Of a stretch of 64,000 nucleotides of DNA, positions 12,285 to 22,837 are shown piece after piece. A program made the position numbers and the translations under genes. Below the pieces are notes generated by a model. That model was not told where the DNA came from, did not search any database, and saw only the letters and a program-made list of their open reading frames with translations. Source of the stretch: Desmodesmus armatus (Eukaryota; Chlorophyta; Chlorophyceae; Sphaeropleales; Scenedesmaceae); contig VIIQ02000141.1 in assembly GCA_007449985.2 (NCBI GenBank), positions 62,001 through 126,000 on the forward strand. Reading direction: 5' to 3'. Each line of letters begins with the position of its first letter. Position 1 is the first letter of the stretch.

Positions 12285-13059
12285 CCATGAGTGATCAGGG
12301 CTCCAAGAATTTCCGATGCACCTCACGTGTGCTGAATATGTCTGAGGGTTTGAGTACACCTGTCAGGCTGCTGTAGGGAGCAGCGCTTAACAGCGCCTTG
12401 GGTGCACACTAAGCCACCGCCCCTGTGCTCCCTTCAGATGGGACCACAACGTATGAACGCTTCACGCAGGTACTAGCCCAGCTGCCCTCATGAAGCGCTT
12501 GGCACGCATGGGGTGGTTTCCAATCACTCTCCACGACACAACGAAGCCCGCACAATCAAACCATCTGGTCAGCCACATGCGGTGTCGCAGTGCGCATTGC
12601 ATGCTCTTGCGACCGGTGCTGCATGCCAGCCGAGGCTGCATCAACTGAACATGACATCATGCGTCAAGCACATGCAGCTGGCCCTACCCCTACCACACCC
12701 CCAGCAGTGCTGGCTCTGTTGCTTTGAAACATGTTCCCTGTGTCGACATCCACACACGCACACATGCTCGCACAGTCAGCCGTTGTTGCATTGTTGCCAA
12801 CATGGCCGCATGTGTCATCTGCAAAGGGTGCTGGTCAATATGTCTGTCTGCCCAAGCGAACGCGAAAAGTTTGGTGGCAGCTGTACCTGAACGGAGCACA
12901 TGACTGACCCTCCTGCATGCCTTGATGCCAGATGTGATCCTATGGGTCAACAGGCCTTCAAACATTGTCGCGTACCGTAGTGGACGTCTTCGGAGTACGG
13001 CAACACGTCAAATAAGCTTTTCCGCATCAAGCAATTCCAGTACCTAACAGTAACTGTAC

Positions 13060-13068
13060 TCGCAACGG
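13060..13068 (+). promoter_or_regulatory. Conserved upstream motif TCGCAACGG, MYND copy 1
   Basis: TCGCAACGG lies 276 bp upstream of the proposed ATG. The same nonamer is found about 300 and 316 bp upstream of copies 2 and 4, in the same orientation relative to the gene. Flanking bases are partly shared (GCGGTTTAGCG here, GCGGTTCAGCG in copy 4). Inferred to be a promoter element, or residual homology of the duplicated promoter. Confidence 0.4.
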
Positions 13069-13343
13069 CTGGCGGTTTAGCGCAGTGCCCCAAGTCGCCT
13101 CAAAACGCGAAGTGTCAACAACATATGTGGTGTTCGTCAGATTTGAAGACGGGTTGATTGAAGGCTATCGAGTGACGTAATCAAACAAGTTGGTGCTGAT
13201 GCGGACTGCTGCTGTCTTCTGGTGAGCATCCCCTATTGCATATGAAGGCTGCCCTTCACATGCCTGAGATTCAAGTCTAATCAACCTCGCTGTGCCATGC
13301 AGATCATACCCAAGGGTTGCCACTGCAGCTGCAGACAGCCAGC

Positions 13344-16300
13344 ATGGCAGAACAGCAGCATGCAGACTCCCGCCGAGCATGGAGGACTGCCCTCAAGTCC
13401 CTGCAGCGCATCCCACTTGCAGTCGCAGATAGATCCATGCCTAAGGACGAACTTCACGACTTGGCATCGCAAGCGGAAGTGGACTGCAGATGTGCTGCAT
13501 ACCCAGCAGCAACAGGAGACAGACCGTACCCGCAGCAGCTGCAGCTCGCACTCGAGCAGGCCCAGGGGGGGCTGCAGGTGTGTTCTGAGACGGCTGACAG
13601 CGACAGATGCTCAGGGGTTTGGTATGCCATGATGATGGTCAAGAGATGCAGTCTTGTAAATGGCTGAACACTGTAGCATGCAGCACGTCCTGTCAGCCTA
13701 TTGATGTGCTTGTGCTGGGCACCGACCCAACCACTAGTTGGGTCTGGTGGGTGGCACCCACCAGGTTGCACCTGGCCACACCTGCACAATTTTTTATGAA
13801 AGGCGTCCTGTCACACGGTTTCCCTTGTCACTTTTGAAGTACGCATACCATGCGCTGTGTTGAATTTCTTGCCTGCAGATCCCTTTGGCCCTGGTGGTGG
13901 ACACGTTGCAGGTGTGTATGACACGGGGTGCATTCCTGTGTTTGGGCTTGGGCAAACCCGCGTCATAAATCTTGCTGTGTGGCACACGTTGATCTGAAAT
14001 ACACATCTGCCTCGCACAGCAACACATGTAGTGCTGACACTGGGCAGCTTGTTTGCGCTTTTCGAAACATGGTATGCGTACTTCGTGTGCTGGCCATGTC
14101 ACAGCACTAGCAGGCTGGTGCACACCCTGCTACAGGCCAACATGCCACGTGCCTCTTGCAGTCAGGCTAGTAGGGCCTAGGCCAGGCTAGTTTCCTTGTC
14201 CAAGCTCATGCTGACATCACACCATTTTTGTGGTGCGCGAATCAGCATAGTGTTGTCGATTGTCTGTCTGCAGATCCCTTTGCACCTGAGCAAGGCAGTT
14301 GCCTTGCTGCTGCCCATCCCCTTCACCTTCCACATGGCAGTTGAGCTCCTGGCTCACCTAGCCACTCTGCTGCACGCCTTACTGCCAAACAAAACAGCAG
14401 GAGACCCCAGCACACCCTCCAGAGCCCTAGCAGCCAGCACACAGATAGCAGCATCAGGGCTGCTGCAGCAACTCCCTGCTGCGCTCCAGACAGCGCAGCA
14501 GCAGCTGCGCCAGTTGAAGCTGCAGGGGTGGTGTGGTACTGCATGCCACTACTGCGAGGGAATCCAGCGCGGTGCATGCAAGCTGGGTGTCACAGACCCA
14601 GCGACCGACACCCTGCAGGAAAATCTGCTGCAGGCATGCAGTGAGCTGCTGCAGTTCTGGCCCGGGTCGCTGGGCGCACTTGGCTCAGCAGCAGTAGGCC
14701 CCACCCTCATTCCTGCAGCACAGCTGGCACTCAGCAGCCTGCAGTATGCTTGCAGGCGGGCAGGGGAGCAGCGCGATGACAGCAGCAGCAGCAGCAGCAG
14801 CCCTCCCTTGACCTTGGCAGATTTGGGAAGGAGGGCCCTAGACACATGTGCAGTCCTGACATGCGCAGCTGATGGATGCGGCAGGCAGCTTCGAGCAGCT
14901 GCAGGCAGCAGCAGGCAGCAGTATGCTGAAGAGCTGCTGTCATCGCCAGAGCTGCTGTCAGCAGCAGTCAAAACCATGAATGCAGATGTGTACGGCCGGT
15001 ACGACGCAGACAGCATTATGCGTATAGCAGCAAGTGATCCTGTTGTGCCTGATCTGTCAGATGTTGGTCTCCTCTACATGACAGCGCCGCGCAACCCAGG
15101 TGACAACCTCCCAGCAGTAGCCTGGCAGCAGCTGTGTGCACGGGAAGCCTCGCTGGAGCCTGGGCAGGGTCTGCTGCCTCCCCTGCAGCAGCAGCTGCTG
15201 GATGCACTGGGGTGCAACAGCAAGGGGTTCCTGTGGCTGGCACCTGTGTGGAAAGCCAGGCGGCCTGCGCACCTCATGCCAGTTGCAGTGCGTGTGTGCA
15301 GCCTCATAGGTGGAAGCATGAGCAGGAAAATGGGCTTGCGCAGCAGTGCCACTGTCGCTAGCGGCCACAGTCTTCCTGCCGGGGTGACCGATGCAGTGCT
15401 GCGGCTGTTCCTGCTGCTGCCTGCCGTGGCGCTGCGCATGGAGCTGCACCAGCAGCGTGTCAGCGCCAGCAGTGGTGCTGCAGGGCAGGGAGAGTATGAC
15501 AAGAGCATGCACCACGCAGTGTCAATCAGCGCTATCTCCCTTCACATGCTGCGCACCTGGAGGGAGCTGAGGGACTTCATGGCCAGCACAGGCGCAGATG
15601 CTGGGGCTAGTAGGGCAGCAGGGATGATATCTGCTGACAGGGTTGTGCCAACAGACGCCCTTTTTGTTCCTATGCTGCATGAGGTGCTGCAGCTGCTGAT
15701 GCGCCTGCTGCAGGGTGTCATGCAGACCCCACCGCCTGGCAGCAGCAGCATCGGCAGCAGTGGTGGCAGCAGCACCCGTCATGGCAGTCAGTGCAATGCC
15801 AGCACCAGCATTCAGCAACCCGAGCGCACAATCAGCCCCGCAGCAGCAGCTAGCGTCCTGTCCGGTCTCATCGCTGTGCTGCTGCCAGCTGCTACACAGG
15901 CTGTCATGGAGCACTCAGCCAGCACACCGACAAGCAACACAGCTGCCACTGGCAGCAGCAGCAGGAGCCGCCGCAGCAGCCTGGCAGCCACCTGGGTGCC
16001 TCTGCTGTTGCGCCTGTTGGGCGCACTGGAGCAGGCGATGCGGTTTGAGGCGCAGTGGGGCCCCAGCCAGCCAGAGCTTGAGGCTTCTGAGAAGTTTGAC
16101 TGCTGGGGTGAGCTTGCTGGGCAGTTCACCCAAGGGCCTGCCTGGGGTGCCACCTTCCTGCTGCTGTCGCAAAGACAGCATGCTGCACATGAGTGGCTGG
16201 AGGCTCTGCCAGGGCCTGATCAGACACCAGCACACAGCAACACCACCAGCAGCCATGACAGCCAGCCTGCACTGCTGCAGTGGATGCTGGACAACACACC

Positions 16301-18050
16301 ACGCAGGCAGCTGCAAGCAGTGCAGGAGCGTGTGCTGAGTGTGCTGTGCACTGCTGCCAAGGTGTGCCTCAGCGCTGAGGGCCGCTGGCAGCTTGTGCAA
16401 GTCTCTGATACCTACAGCTGCATATTCCACACAGCTTGGGGTGTGCTGGGACGGCTGCTGCCCCTGCAAACAGCACCCACTGGGGCCAATGCTGCAGCAA
16501 CAACAGCAGGCATGGTCAGCAGCCACAGCAGCAGCAGCAGCAGCCAAGGCTTAGGAGTAGCTCAGCCGTCAGCAGGCAGTCCCAATGCTTGTGCAGATGC
16601 AGCCCTGTCCTGGCTGTCATTGGTAGGGCGCTGCTTCCTGCAGGCCTCTGCGCAAATGGACAGCACTCTGAAGCTGTGTGCCGCAGACGCTGATTTGACG
16701 CCCAGCAGTAGCTCTCAGCAGCAGCAGCAGCAGCAAGCGCAGCCGGGTGGCCGAGCACACGACAGCTGGGCAATGGTCGTCAGCGTGTGTAAGCTAGGTG
16801 CACACATTCTTCCACAGTGCATCGGACGGGTGGCAGTGCTGACGGCTGCTGCTGCAGGCGGCCAAGGCAACCACCCCTCTCAGCAACTTGAAGGGCCAGA
16901 GCAGCTTCCAGCAGCAGCTGCAGATGCTGTCAGGTATGTATGGGGCTTGGCGACAGTCACTGACGAAGAAGAGCAGCAGCTGGTGGGTGCTGGCCAGCAG
17001 CTTGCAGCACACTGCAGCAGCCTAGGGATCGACCTTACAGCACTGCACAACAGCGCCAGGGCAGTGGCCTTTGCGGCACGTGTTGCTCAGCCTTATCTCT
17101 TCAACGGCATCAAGTCAGGTGTAGCAGCTGCCAACACAGGCCCAGCCACCCGTTCGATGCAAGCTGCAGGTCAGACCCCCCCTCCACTTTTGAGCGAATC
17201 AGCGTCTGCGGCTTTCACAGAACGTAATGATAAATAAACAGAAACTTATTTCTGGCTTTATCGGCGTCCCTCGTGACGGTCACTTAACCTCCCCTCTGCC
17301 CGCTATACATGCTGTTGTGTGGCCGTCCAAGCCAACAATCGCGTTTATCAGAATGTTTCTTGTACAGTGGTAGCCGCTGAACGGCCTTGGACGGCCCAGG
17401 GCACCAGCAGGCTGCAGGACAAGTAGTGCTGATCTGTGTGGATACGCTACTGCTCTTATACTGAGGCAGCACCAACAGCAGAACACCGCATGTTATTGAG
17501 CATTACTATGAGATATACTACAGCGTTGCTGGCTGCCATCCAGCAAGGTTGGGCACAGAACGATGGCTAAAACTATGCATCATATCACGACGTTGAAAGC
17601 GGCGTCAAAGCGTTTTGTTTGATTTATCGATTACGTCTGTGCAGCTTGCAGGCACGTTCGGCCTCAAAAGTCAGGGGGGGGGTCTGACCTGGGACCTTGC
17701 ATCGAAAGAGTGGAGGTGCAGGCAGGGTCGGCCACTCATCTGTCGCAGCAGCAGCAGGCCTCCTGCGCAGTCCTGCAGTGCAGGCCTACATGCAGCAGCT
17801 GACGGCATGTGGTGTGGCGCTCAGTACCCTGCCAACTGCGGCCGCCTGGAACAACCCCCGGTGTACCAGCTTGTTGGGTGTCAGCGAGCAGCAGGGAGTG
17901 TCTATTAGCCTTGGCAAGGCAAGCAGGTGCTCGGCATGCCGCCTGGCCTTTTACTGCCAGCGCAGCTGTCAGAAGCAGCACTGGAATGCGCACAAGCCTG
18001 TGTGCAAGGCCATGCAGGCAGCAAAGACAGCATCAGGAAGCAGCGTGTAG
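13344..18050 (+). CDS. MYND-finger protein, paralogue 1 (interrupted near the 3' end)
   Basis: Large protein of unknown role with a C-terminal MYND zinc finger, a protein-interaction module. Exons: 13344-13577 (starts MAEQQHADS), 13879-13911 (IPLALVVDTLQ), 14274-17169, and a last exon from 17722 if the insertion at 17.15-17.71 kb is spliced out. That gives about 1,160 residues. The first two borders are phase 0 and are shared exactly with paralogues 2 and 4, which supports the start. The middle is helical and rich in Gln, Ala and Ser, and I recognise no domain in it. The finger at about 17.85-18.0 kb has CSAC, YCQRSC and HWNAHKPVC. The first ligand of the family's CNNPQC is Trp here (WNNPRC), and four residues are inserted before the second pair. 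Without splicing, the frame ends at 17237, before the finger. It may be a damaged gene. Confidence 0.7.
17147..17710. mobile_element. MITE-like insertion with long terminal inverted repeats
   Basis: The two ends are imperfect inverted copies over about 100 bp. The left end reads TTCGATGCAAG, AGGTCAGACCCCCC, ACTTTTGAG; the right end is its reverse complement (CTCAAAAGTC, GGTCTGACCT, CTTGCATCGAA). Further in, ACAGAACGTAATGATAAAT matches the complement of the region near 17620-17640. No transposase is encoded. Compared with MYND paralogues 2-4, about 30 codons are missing at the insertion point. No clear target duplication was found. Element class is unknown. Confidence 0.6.
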
Positions 18051-18217
18051 CTCGCAGTTGTCTTACCCTCAGAATGCCATTCAGGCTGTGGCTTGCTGGA
18101 CTCAATAGCGGTGGCGCAGAACACTGCGACTGCCGCACAATGGGAGCACATGCATGAGGCTGTCTTTGTGTCATGTTCGTGCATGCTTGTGGTGGTGTCA
18201 ACTGGTGTACCACAGCT

Positions 18218-18279
18218 GGCCTCAGGCTGGCTAGCCTGAGGCCGGCTAAATGTCCTAGCCTATAGGCTAGGACATTTAG
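18218..18279. repeat. Adjacent hairpin and perfect 34-bp palindrome
   Basis: 18218-18228 pairs with 18233-18243 (11-bp arms, loop GGCT). Two bases later, 18246-18279 is a perfect 34-bp palindrome centred on CCTATAGG. Both lie about 170-230 bp past the stop of MYND paralogue 1. Confidence 0.9.
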
Positions 18280-19177
18280 TGCTGTCCTAGGTGTACTTCC
18301 GTGTGATTTTTGCAGACCACATGCAGCCGGCTTTGAGGGTTGCTGTTGGTGCCTGTCAAACCATCAGTCACTGATGTAGCAGTGCATTGGCACTGAAGTG
18401 ATGACCGTCATACGGTATGATGTACAGTCACATGAAAGAAGAGAAAGTGTGCCAGTTCTGCCGGATTTGCACATGTTGCGCATGCTGTTACTGCCATCAG
18501 CACAGTGCGACTGCTTCGGGCGTGCCAGCATCTGGTCAGGTTTGGCAACCTGAGGTTGCCATGCCACAGTGGCAGCTTCGGATGCGTACTTTGTGCTTTG
18601 TTTGTGTTTGTATGCCAGACAGCAGTGCAAGTAGCTGCTTGCAATTGCGCGGCTTGAGTTTGGAAGGCTGCAACTGAAAGGCATTGTTGATACGAGTTGA
18701 TACGAGTGGCGCTGATGGTACTGATGAGACTATGGACTCTTGACAGTACCAAGCATGGGATTGGCCAATGGATAGGTATGCAAGAAGTTGAGAAAGGACC
18801 AAATGGCAAGCTACCTGCACAAGTTTCAAGCTAGCTTGTTGCTAACAACTGCAGCAATTTGATGTTACATCAAGCAGCCCGTATGACAACAACATCATCA
18901 TAACTGCCCTGCTGGTGACAGACAGCATAGGGCACAGTAACTGTTACTGTTTGAAAATACAAGACCAGCAGCACCCTCAGAAGCAGAACCTGCACAGATG
19001 CCTTGCGGGAGCCTGGCGAGCTGCCGCCCTTGCAGCCCCCCACAGCTGCCGCTTCACCCGCTGCACATGACTCGCCTCCAGGCCTGCTCCGATCCCTGTC
19101 TGCATGCCCATGCACCTGCTGCTGTTGTGGCATGCCTGCGCAGGCAAACCGCTGCGCCTTGACCTTCTGCACGTGAC

Positions 19178-20161
19178 TCACACACTCCTGGCCTGCACTG
19201 GCTGCCATGCTGGCTGTGTGTGCTGCTGCAGGTGCAGTGCAGGTGCTGCCTCAAGCTCAACCCTGCAAACCATCTCCCGCAGTGGCCCTGGCCTGCTGCT
19301 GCTGCCGCCACTGCTGCTGGCCCAATACCCCACCATGGCCATGCTGTGGTCATTCTGGCTGTGGCTGCCATTGTCACCGCTGGACTCAGCCACTTCCTGC
19401 AGGCCCCTGATGTACAACTCTGGCATGAGAGCTAGCTGGGATTGTGGGTGTGGGGTTGGATGGAAGATGCTGGTGACTTCCTTGCTTACAGTCTTGGCTG
19501 CACTGGGGTCCGTTGGGTCTGTGTTGCTGCTGCTGTTGCTGTCCAGAATGACTGCTTCCAGGTTGGCAGCTGCAGCAAAGGGGGTCGAGCGGTGCAGCAG
19601 CTGCACCAGGTATTCTGAAGCTACGGTCTGCTGCTGTTGCTCCTGTCTGGGGCTGTGCTGCTCCTGTGCACAGCTGTTGGTCATGGTGCTGTCAGTTGTG
19701 GTGCTATTGGTGTGGGAGCTGGGCCCATGGGCTGCACATGCGTAGGGGCAGCCTCGGCGCATGCTGTGCTGATGCGAGATCCCTGAGAGTGACGATGAGC
19801 CCTGTAACACAGCTTCTTGAGTGGATGCTGCTGCTGTAGGACTTCGCGCACAGCAGCTGCACCGTGGTGGCACCACTGTGCTGTTCGAACACCAGGCAGA
19901 TTTCTTCCTGCTGCAGGGCGGGGCAGCCGCTGAGGATCCGCATCTGAGTCGGCACGATGAACTCGCTCGCAATTCTGTTGCTGCTGACTGGCCTTGCCTG
20001 CGGCACGACTGCAGCTGCATGCTTTGGTGGAAATGCCCTTGGCCGGCTCCGACTAGTGACCGGAGCCTTACGGGGACTTTGTGCTGCTCATTGCTTCTGT
20101 GAGATATTCTGCCTCCCTTTCCTTGCCGCAGGTTGTTGCTGAAGCAGATGTTTTGCCTCAT
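19178..20161 (-). CDS. Unrecognised open frame, possible gene
   Basis: Open frame of 327 codons on the minus strand. The C-terminal half (from about EYLVQLLHRSTPFAAAANLE) has a natural-looking mix of hydrophobic and Ser/Asn-rich segments. The N-terminal half is Cys/Arg/Ser-rich and may be untranslated or intronic. No domain was recognised and no splice model could be confirmed. The plus strand is also open here (213 codons), so this could be chance in GC-rich sequence. Confidence 0.25.
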   Translation of the reverse strand: MRQNICFSNNLRQGKGGRISHRSNEQHKVPVRLRSLVGAGQGHFHQSMQLQSCRRQGQSAATELRASSSCRLRCGSSAAAPPCSRKKSAWCSNSTVVPPRCSCCARSPTAAASTQEAVLQGSSSLSGISHQHSMRRGCPYACAAHGPSSHTNSTTTDSTMTNSCAQEQHSPRQEQQQQTVASEYLVQLLHRSTPFAAAANLEAVILDSNSSSNTDPTDPSAAKTVSKEVTSIFHPTPHPQSQLALMPELYIRGLQEVAESSGDNGSHSQNDHSMAMVGYWASSSGGSSSRPGPLREMVCRVELEAAPALHLQQHTQPAWQPVQARSV

Positions 20162-20285
20162 TGTATTGCGCAGACGGTACAGGATGGTTGACTGTTCGCT
20201 AATCTCTTGAAAGGAGGTGTGTTGTTGGTATATGCAAATGTAGGCAGCTTATGGTGTTTGAAGACATTTTGGGCAGAATTTGGCG

Positions 20286-20559
20286 GGTTAGGTTCTTGCC
20301 GCGTGTCAGCGAGTTCGGCAAGAGAGTGACATAGCTCAGGCCCTTGTGATGTACACAGAGAGCTTGCAAAGCTGATGGTTAGGTTCTTGCCGCGTGTCAG
20401 CGAGTTCGGCAAGAGAGTGACATAGCTCAGGCCCTTGTGATGTACACAGAGAGCTTGCAAAGCTGATGGTTAGGTTCTTGCCGCGTGTCAGCGAGTTCGG
20501 CAAGAGAGTGACATAGCTCAGGCCCTTGTGATGTACACAGAGAGCTTGCAAAGCTGATG
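20286..20559. repeat. Tandem repeat, 3 x 91 bp
   Basis: A 91-bp unit starting GGTTAGGTTCTTGCCGCG and ending near GCAAAGCTGAT is repeated three times with no visible differences (starts 20286, 20377, 20468). No coding role is evident. Confidence 0.95.
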
Positions 20560-21139
20560 CTGAGACATGCAATGCAAGCTATCATTCACTGAATGAATAC
20601 TAGTAGTACCACAAAGCAGGCGAGCACATGTATCTAAGCCGGCCCAACATGCACACCTTGCCAGGTGTGTCCCTGAAACAATTGCCCCTTTCTCAACTGC
20701 CGGGCTGGAAACCCAACAATCTGCAGGCTAGGGTAACACGATAGAGGGGAAGTAGGCTATACGAACACAACCTGACCAACGGCAACCCAAGCTGGGGTTG
20801 CCCATGCATCCATGACAACTACATTGTCCAAGACAAAAGCTCAGCCTCATGGACCCACAACGGCCATGTAGGAGCATTGACATGTTGATGTGATAAGAGC
20901 ATGCAACAGCAGCTGCATGGCCATCCAGTCCACGCAAACTACAGCGCTGCAGATGGAAGACGAGAAGCTGAGACAACATGAACAACCAATATGGCAGAGC
21001 AACACACAAGGCCAACCTGCAAGATGGTACCAACATAGCACAGTGTCCACGGCTGCTCCACCGCGGTTTGCTGACAATGGATGGATGAGTAATGACTGCA
21101 ACCTTGCCACACAACCACAGTCATCAGTGAAGTTGCTGC

Positions 21140-21141
<2 letters not shown>

Positions 21142-21186
<45 letters not shown>
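21142..21186. repeat. (CTG)15 microsatellite
   Basis: Fifteen uninterrupted CTG triplets in non-coding sequence. Confidence 0.95.
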
Positions 21187-21187
<1 letters not shown>

Positions 21188-21661
21188 CGAAGACAGACCA
21201 CTTGCACCTGCCTGCTGTCACCAGCAAGCTGGTACAAACTCAGTATGGACTGTGCATCACTGACGCGCCACACATATTCGTATCCCACAACCAGCGGGAC
21301 TGCTATTGTTGAAAGAATTGCTTGTGGACACCTGCAGCAGCGGGAGCAGCAATGCAGCAAATGCATCAGCGGTGTCGGCGAGAGATGTGCATGGAAGCTT
21401 GAGCTACAGCAGCAAGATGTTTGTTACTCCGGAGTAACAACCGACAGCCGGATCCGGCTGTGCCGGCATGTTGTGGTAACGATGCATGAGCAGCACGAAC
21501 ATGCAGGATGTGCATGCCCCCAAGTGTTGAAAGGTGTGGCAGAACCCCATAATGCTTGGCTTGTTGCCACACCAAGGATAAAATGGCGCCTGTCAGACCT
21601 CTCTCCTCCGTCTGACCTCACTCTCACCTGCTCCTACACCAGCCTCAGTGCTTCCTGCTGC

Positions 21662-22147
21662 TCAGGCGGCAGAAACCCCTGGCTGTTGGTTGTCGTCATT
21701 TGCTGCTGGCTTGACGCGCTTGCACTCATATGTCCAGGATGGCAGCTGGGACTGCTGTGACTTGTCAATGCACACACCGCTACTGCCGGGCCAGGGGGAG
21801 CGCCTGCAGCAATCATGGCAGAGCACAAACATAAGCTCAATAAAGTCACCAGCTCGCCCACCCCAGGGCATGTGATCAGCGCCAGAGCCAGCCTACTTTT
21901 GGATGCGACTCCAGCCCGAGGGCCACACCACACCGGTCAGGGATCATCAGCCACGAATTGCTTACTTGTTCTGGCACCACACACACTGCTTGGGCGTGCA
22001 TTGCTCCTTCTCCCGCAGCTTTGGACAGACATCCTGCCCACCGCTGGCTGGTGCATTTTTTAAAGCCACTGGTGGGCGGGTGGCCATGGCCAGGTGTGTT
22101 GACAGCAGCAGTACCAGCAGCAGTGGGCCCACTACTCTTGGTGTCAT
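21662..22147 (-). CDS. Small secreted Cys-rich protein (two exons)
   Basis: Exon 1 runs 22147-21966 and exon 2 21803-21662. The 162-bp intron starts GTAAGC and ends GCTGCAG, and the phase-2 junction restores a Lys codon, giving 107 residues. The protein opens with a signal-peptide-like stretch (MTPRVVGPLLLVLLLSTHLA). The mature part has six spaced cysteines: C then EQC, KQCVWC, GVCID and YEC. The pattern C-x2-WC ... G-x-C ... LP ... Y-x-C resembles small secreted domains seen in various eukaryotes, but I cannot name the family. Signal peptide, clean splice and cysteine pattern together make a real gene likely. Confidence 0.6.
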
Positions 22148-22837
22148 GGTGAAGTTTCAGACAGGATGTGATTGGTATGTGGCGGTGACCAATAGGTCAC
22201 TTGGTATGAGAAAGACACAGCTATCGGATCACCGAGGGAGCTGTTTGGGAAACAGGCCGAGCACGTGAGGCCCAGGGTTTGATCAGGATCTGTACTGAAC
22301 CACGTGCATGCAGCATGCTTCATCTGCTTCTAACGCAATGCAGGATGACGGTACTGTTTCCGTTTAGAAGTTATATGGTCACCATTGGTGCTCAGTTTGA
22401 ACAGCCAGTTTAATATACAGTCAGCTGACATGTAGTTGTCATGATGCATTTCAGAGCACCCTGTATGTGACCCAAAGCCGTGGGTGTTCCACACTGCTTT
22501 GTGATTTGTTGATTGCGTTCTCGTGACGTTCATCCCTTCCCCAATCTGTGCTGAGCCTGGCCAGGCATTGGACTGCTTGCTGCTGCTGTGAGCCCTCTGG
22601 TGAGTGACACCTAGGACGGATAGGCCCTGCACAGTGTCTCCAGGGCCATCTGGTAGCATGGGTCATACATCAGCCCGGTGCTGGCCTCATACAGGTGCAC
22701 AACAAAGCTTGTCGTGTGACAAAATCACCCATATGCTGTGCTGCTGTCAGTATGGCAGCGCTCAATCTGATCCCGCTGCATGCTCCTCTGCACTCTTGTC
22801 TTGCACAGAAGCGATCAAGACAAGCAGGACTAGCCGC

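Larger units (their letters stand above)
8635..13059. other. Intergenic stretch, no convincing gene
   Basis: After the PA200 3' UTR there is low-complexity CA/GT- and GCA-rich sequence with only short open frames on both strands. A short minus-strand stretch ending at the stop 10885-10887 (ending VQLYECPSVAFNVAHFH) reads like real protein but could not be placed in a gene. Two inverted-repeat sites, near 9.8 and 12.2 kb, and a small tandem repeat at 11.2 kb are noted separately. Confidence 0.5.
18051..20285. other. Intergenic stretch, gene content unclear
   Basis: Apart from the palindromes, this stretch has only overlapping open frames on both strands. The longest is the minus-strand frame at 19178-20161, listed separately with low confidence. 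Confidence 0.4.

Noticed and set aside
17147..17710. tRNA-derived SINE, because GTTCGATGC resembles a pol III B box
   Set aside because: No matching A box or poly-A tail was found; the long inverted ends fit a MITE-like element better.
19104..19745. 213-codon plus-strand frame with hydrophobic Cys/Leu runs
   Set aside because: Composition is that of antisense CAG/GCA-rich sequence; it mimics membrane helices but has no domain or splice support.
20286..20559. CRISPR-like array
   Set aside because: The 91-bp units are directly tandem without unique spacers, and the DNA is eukaryotic.
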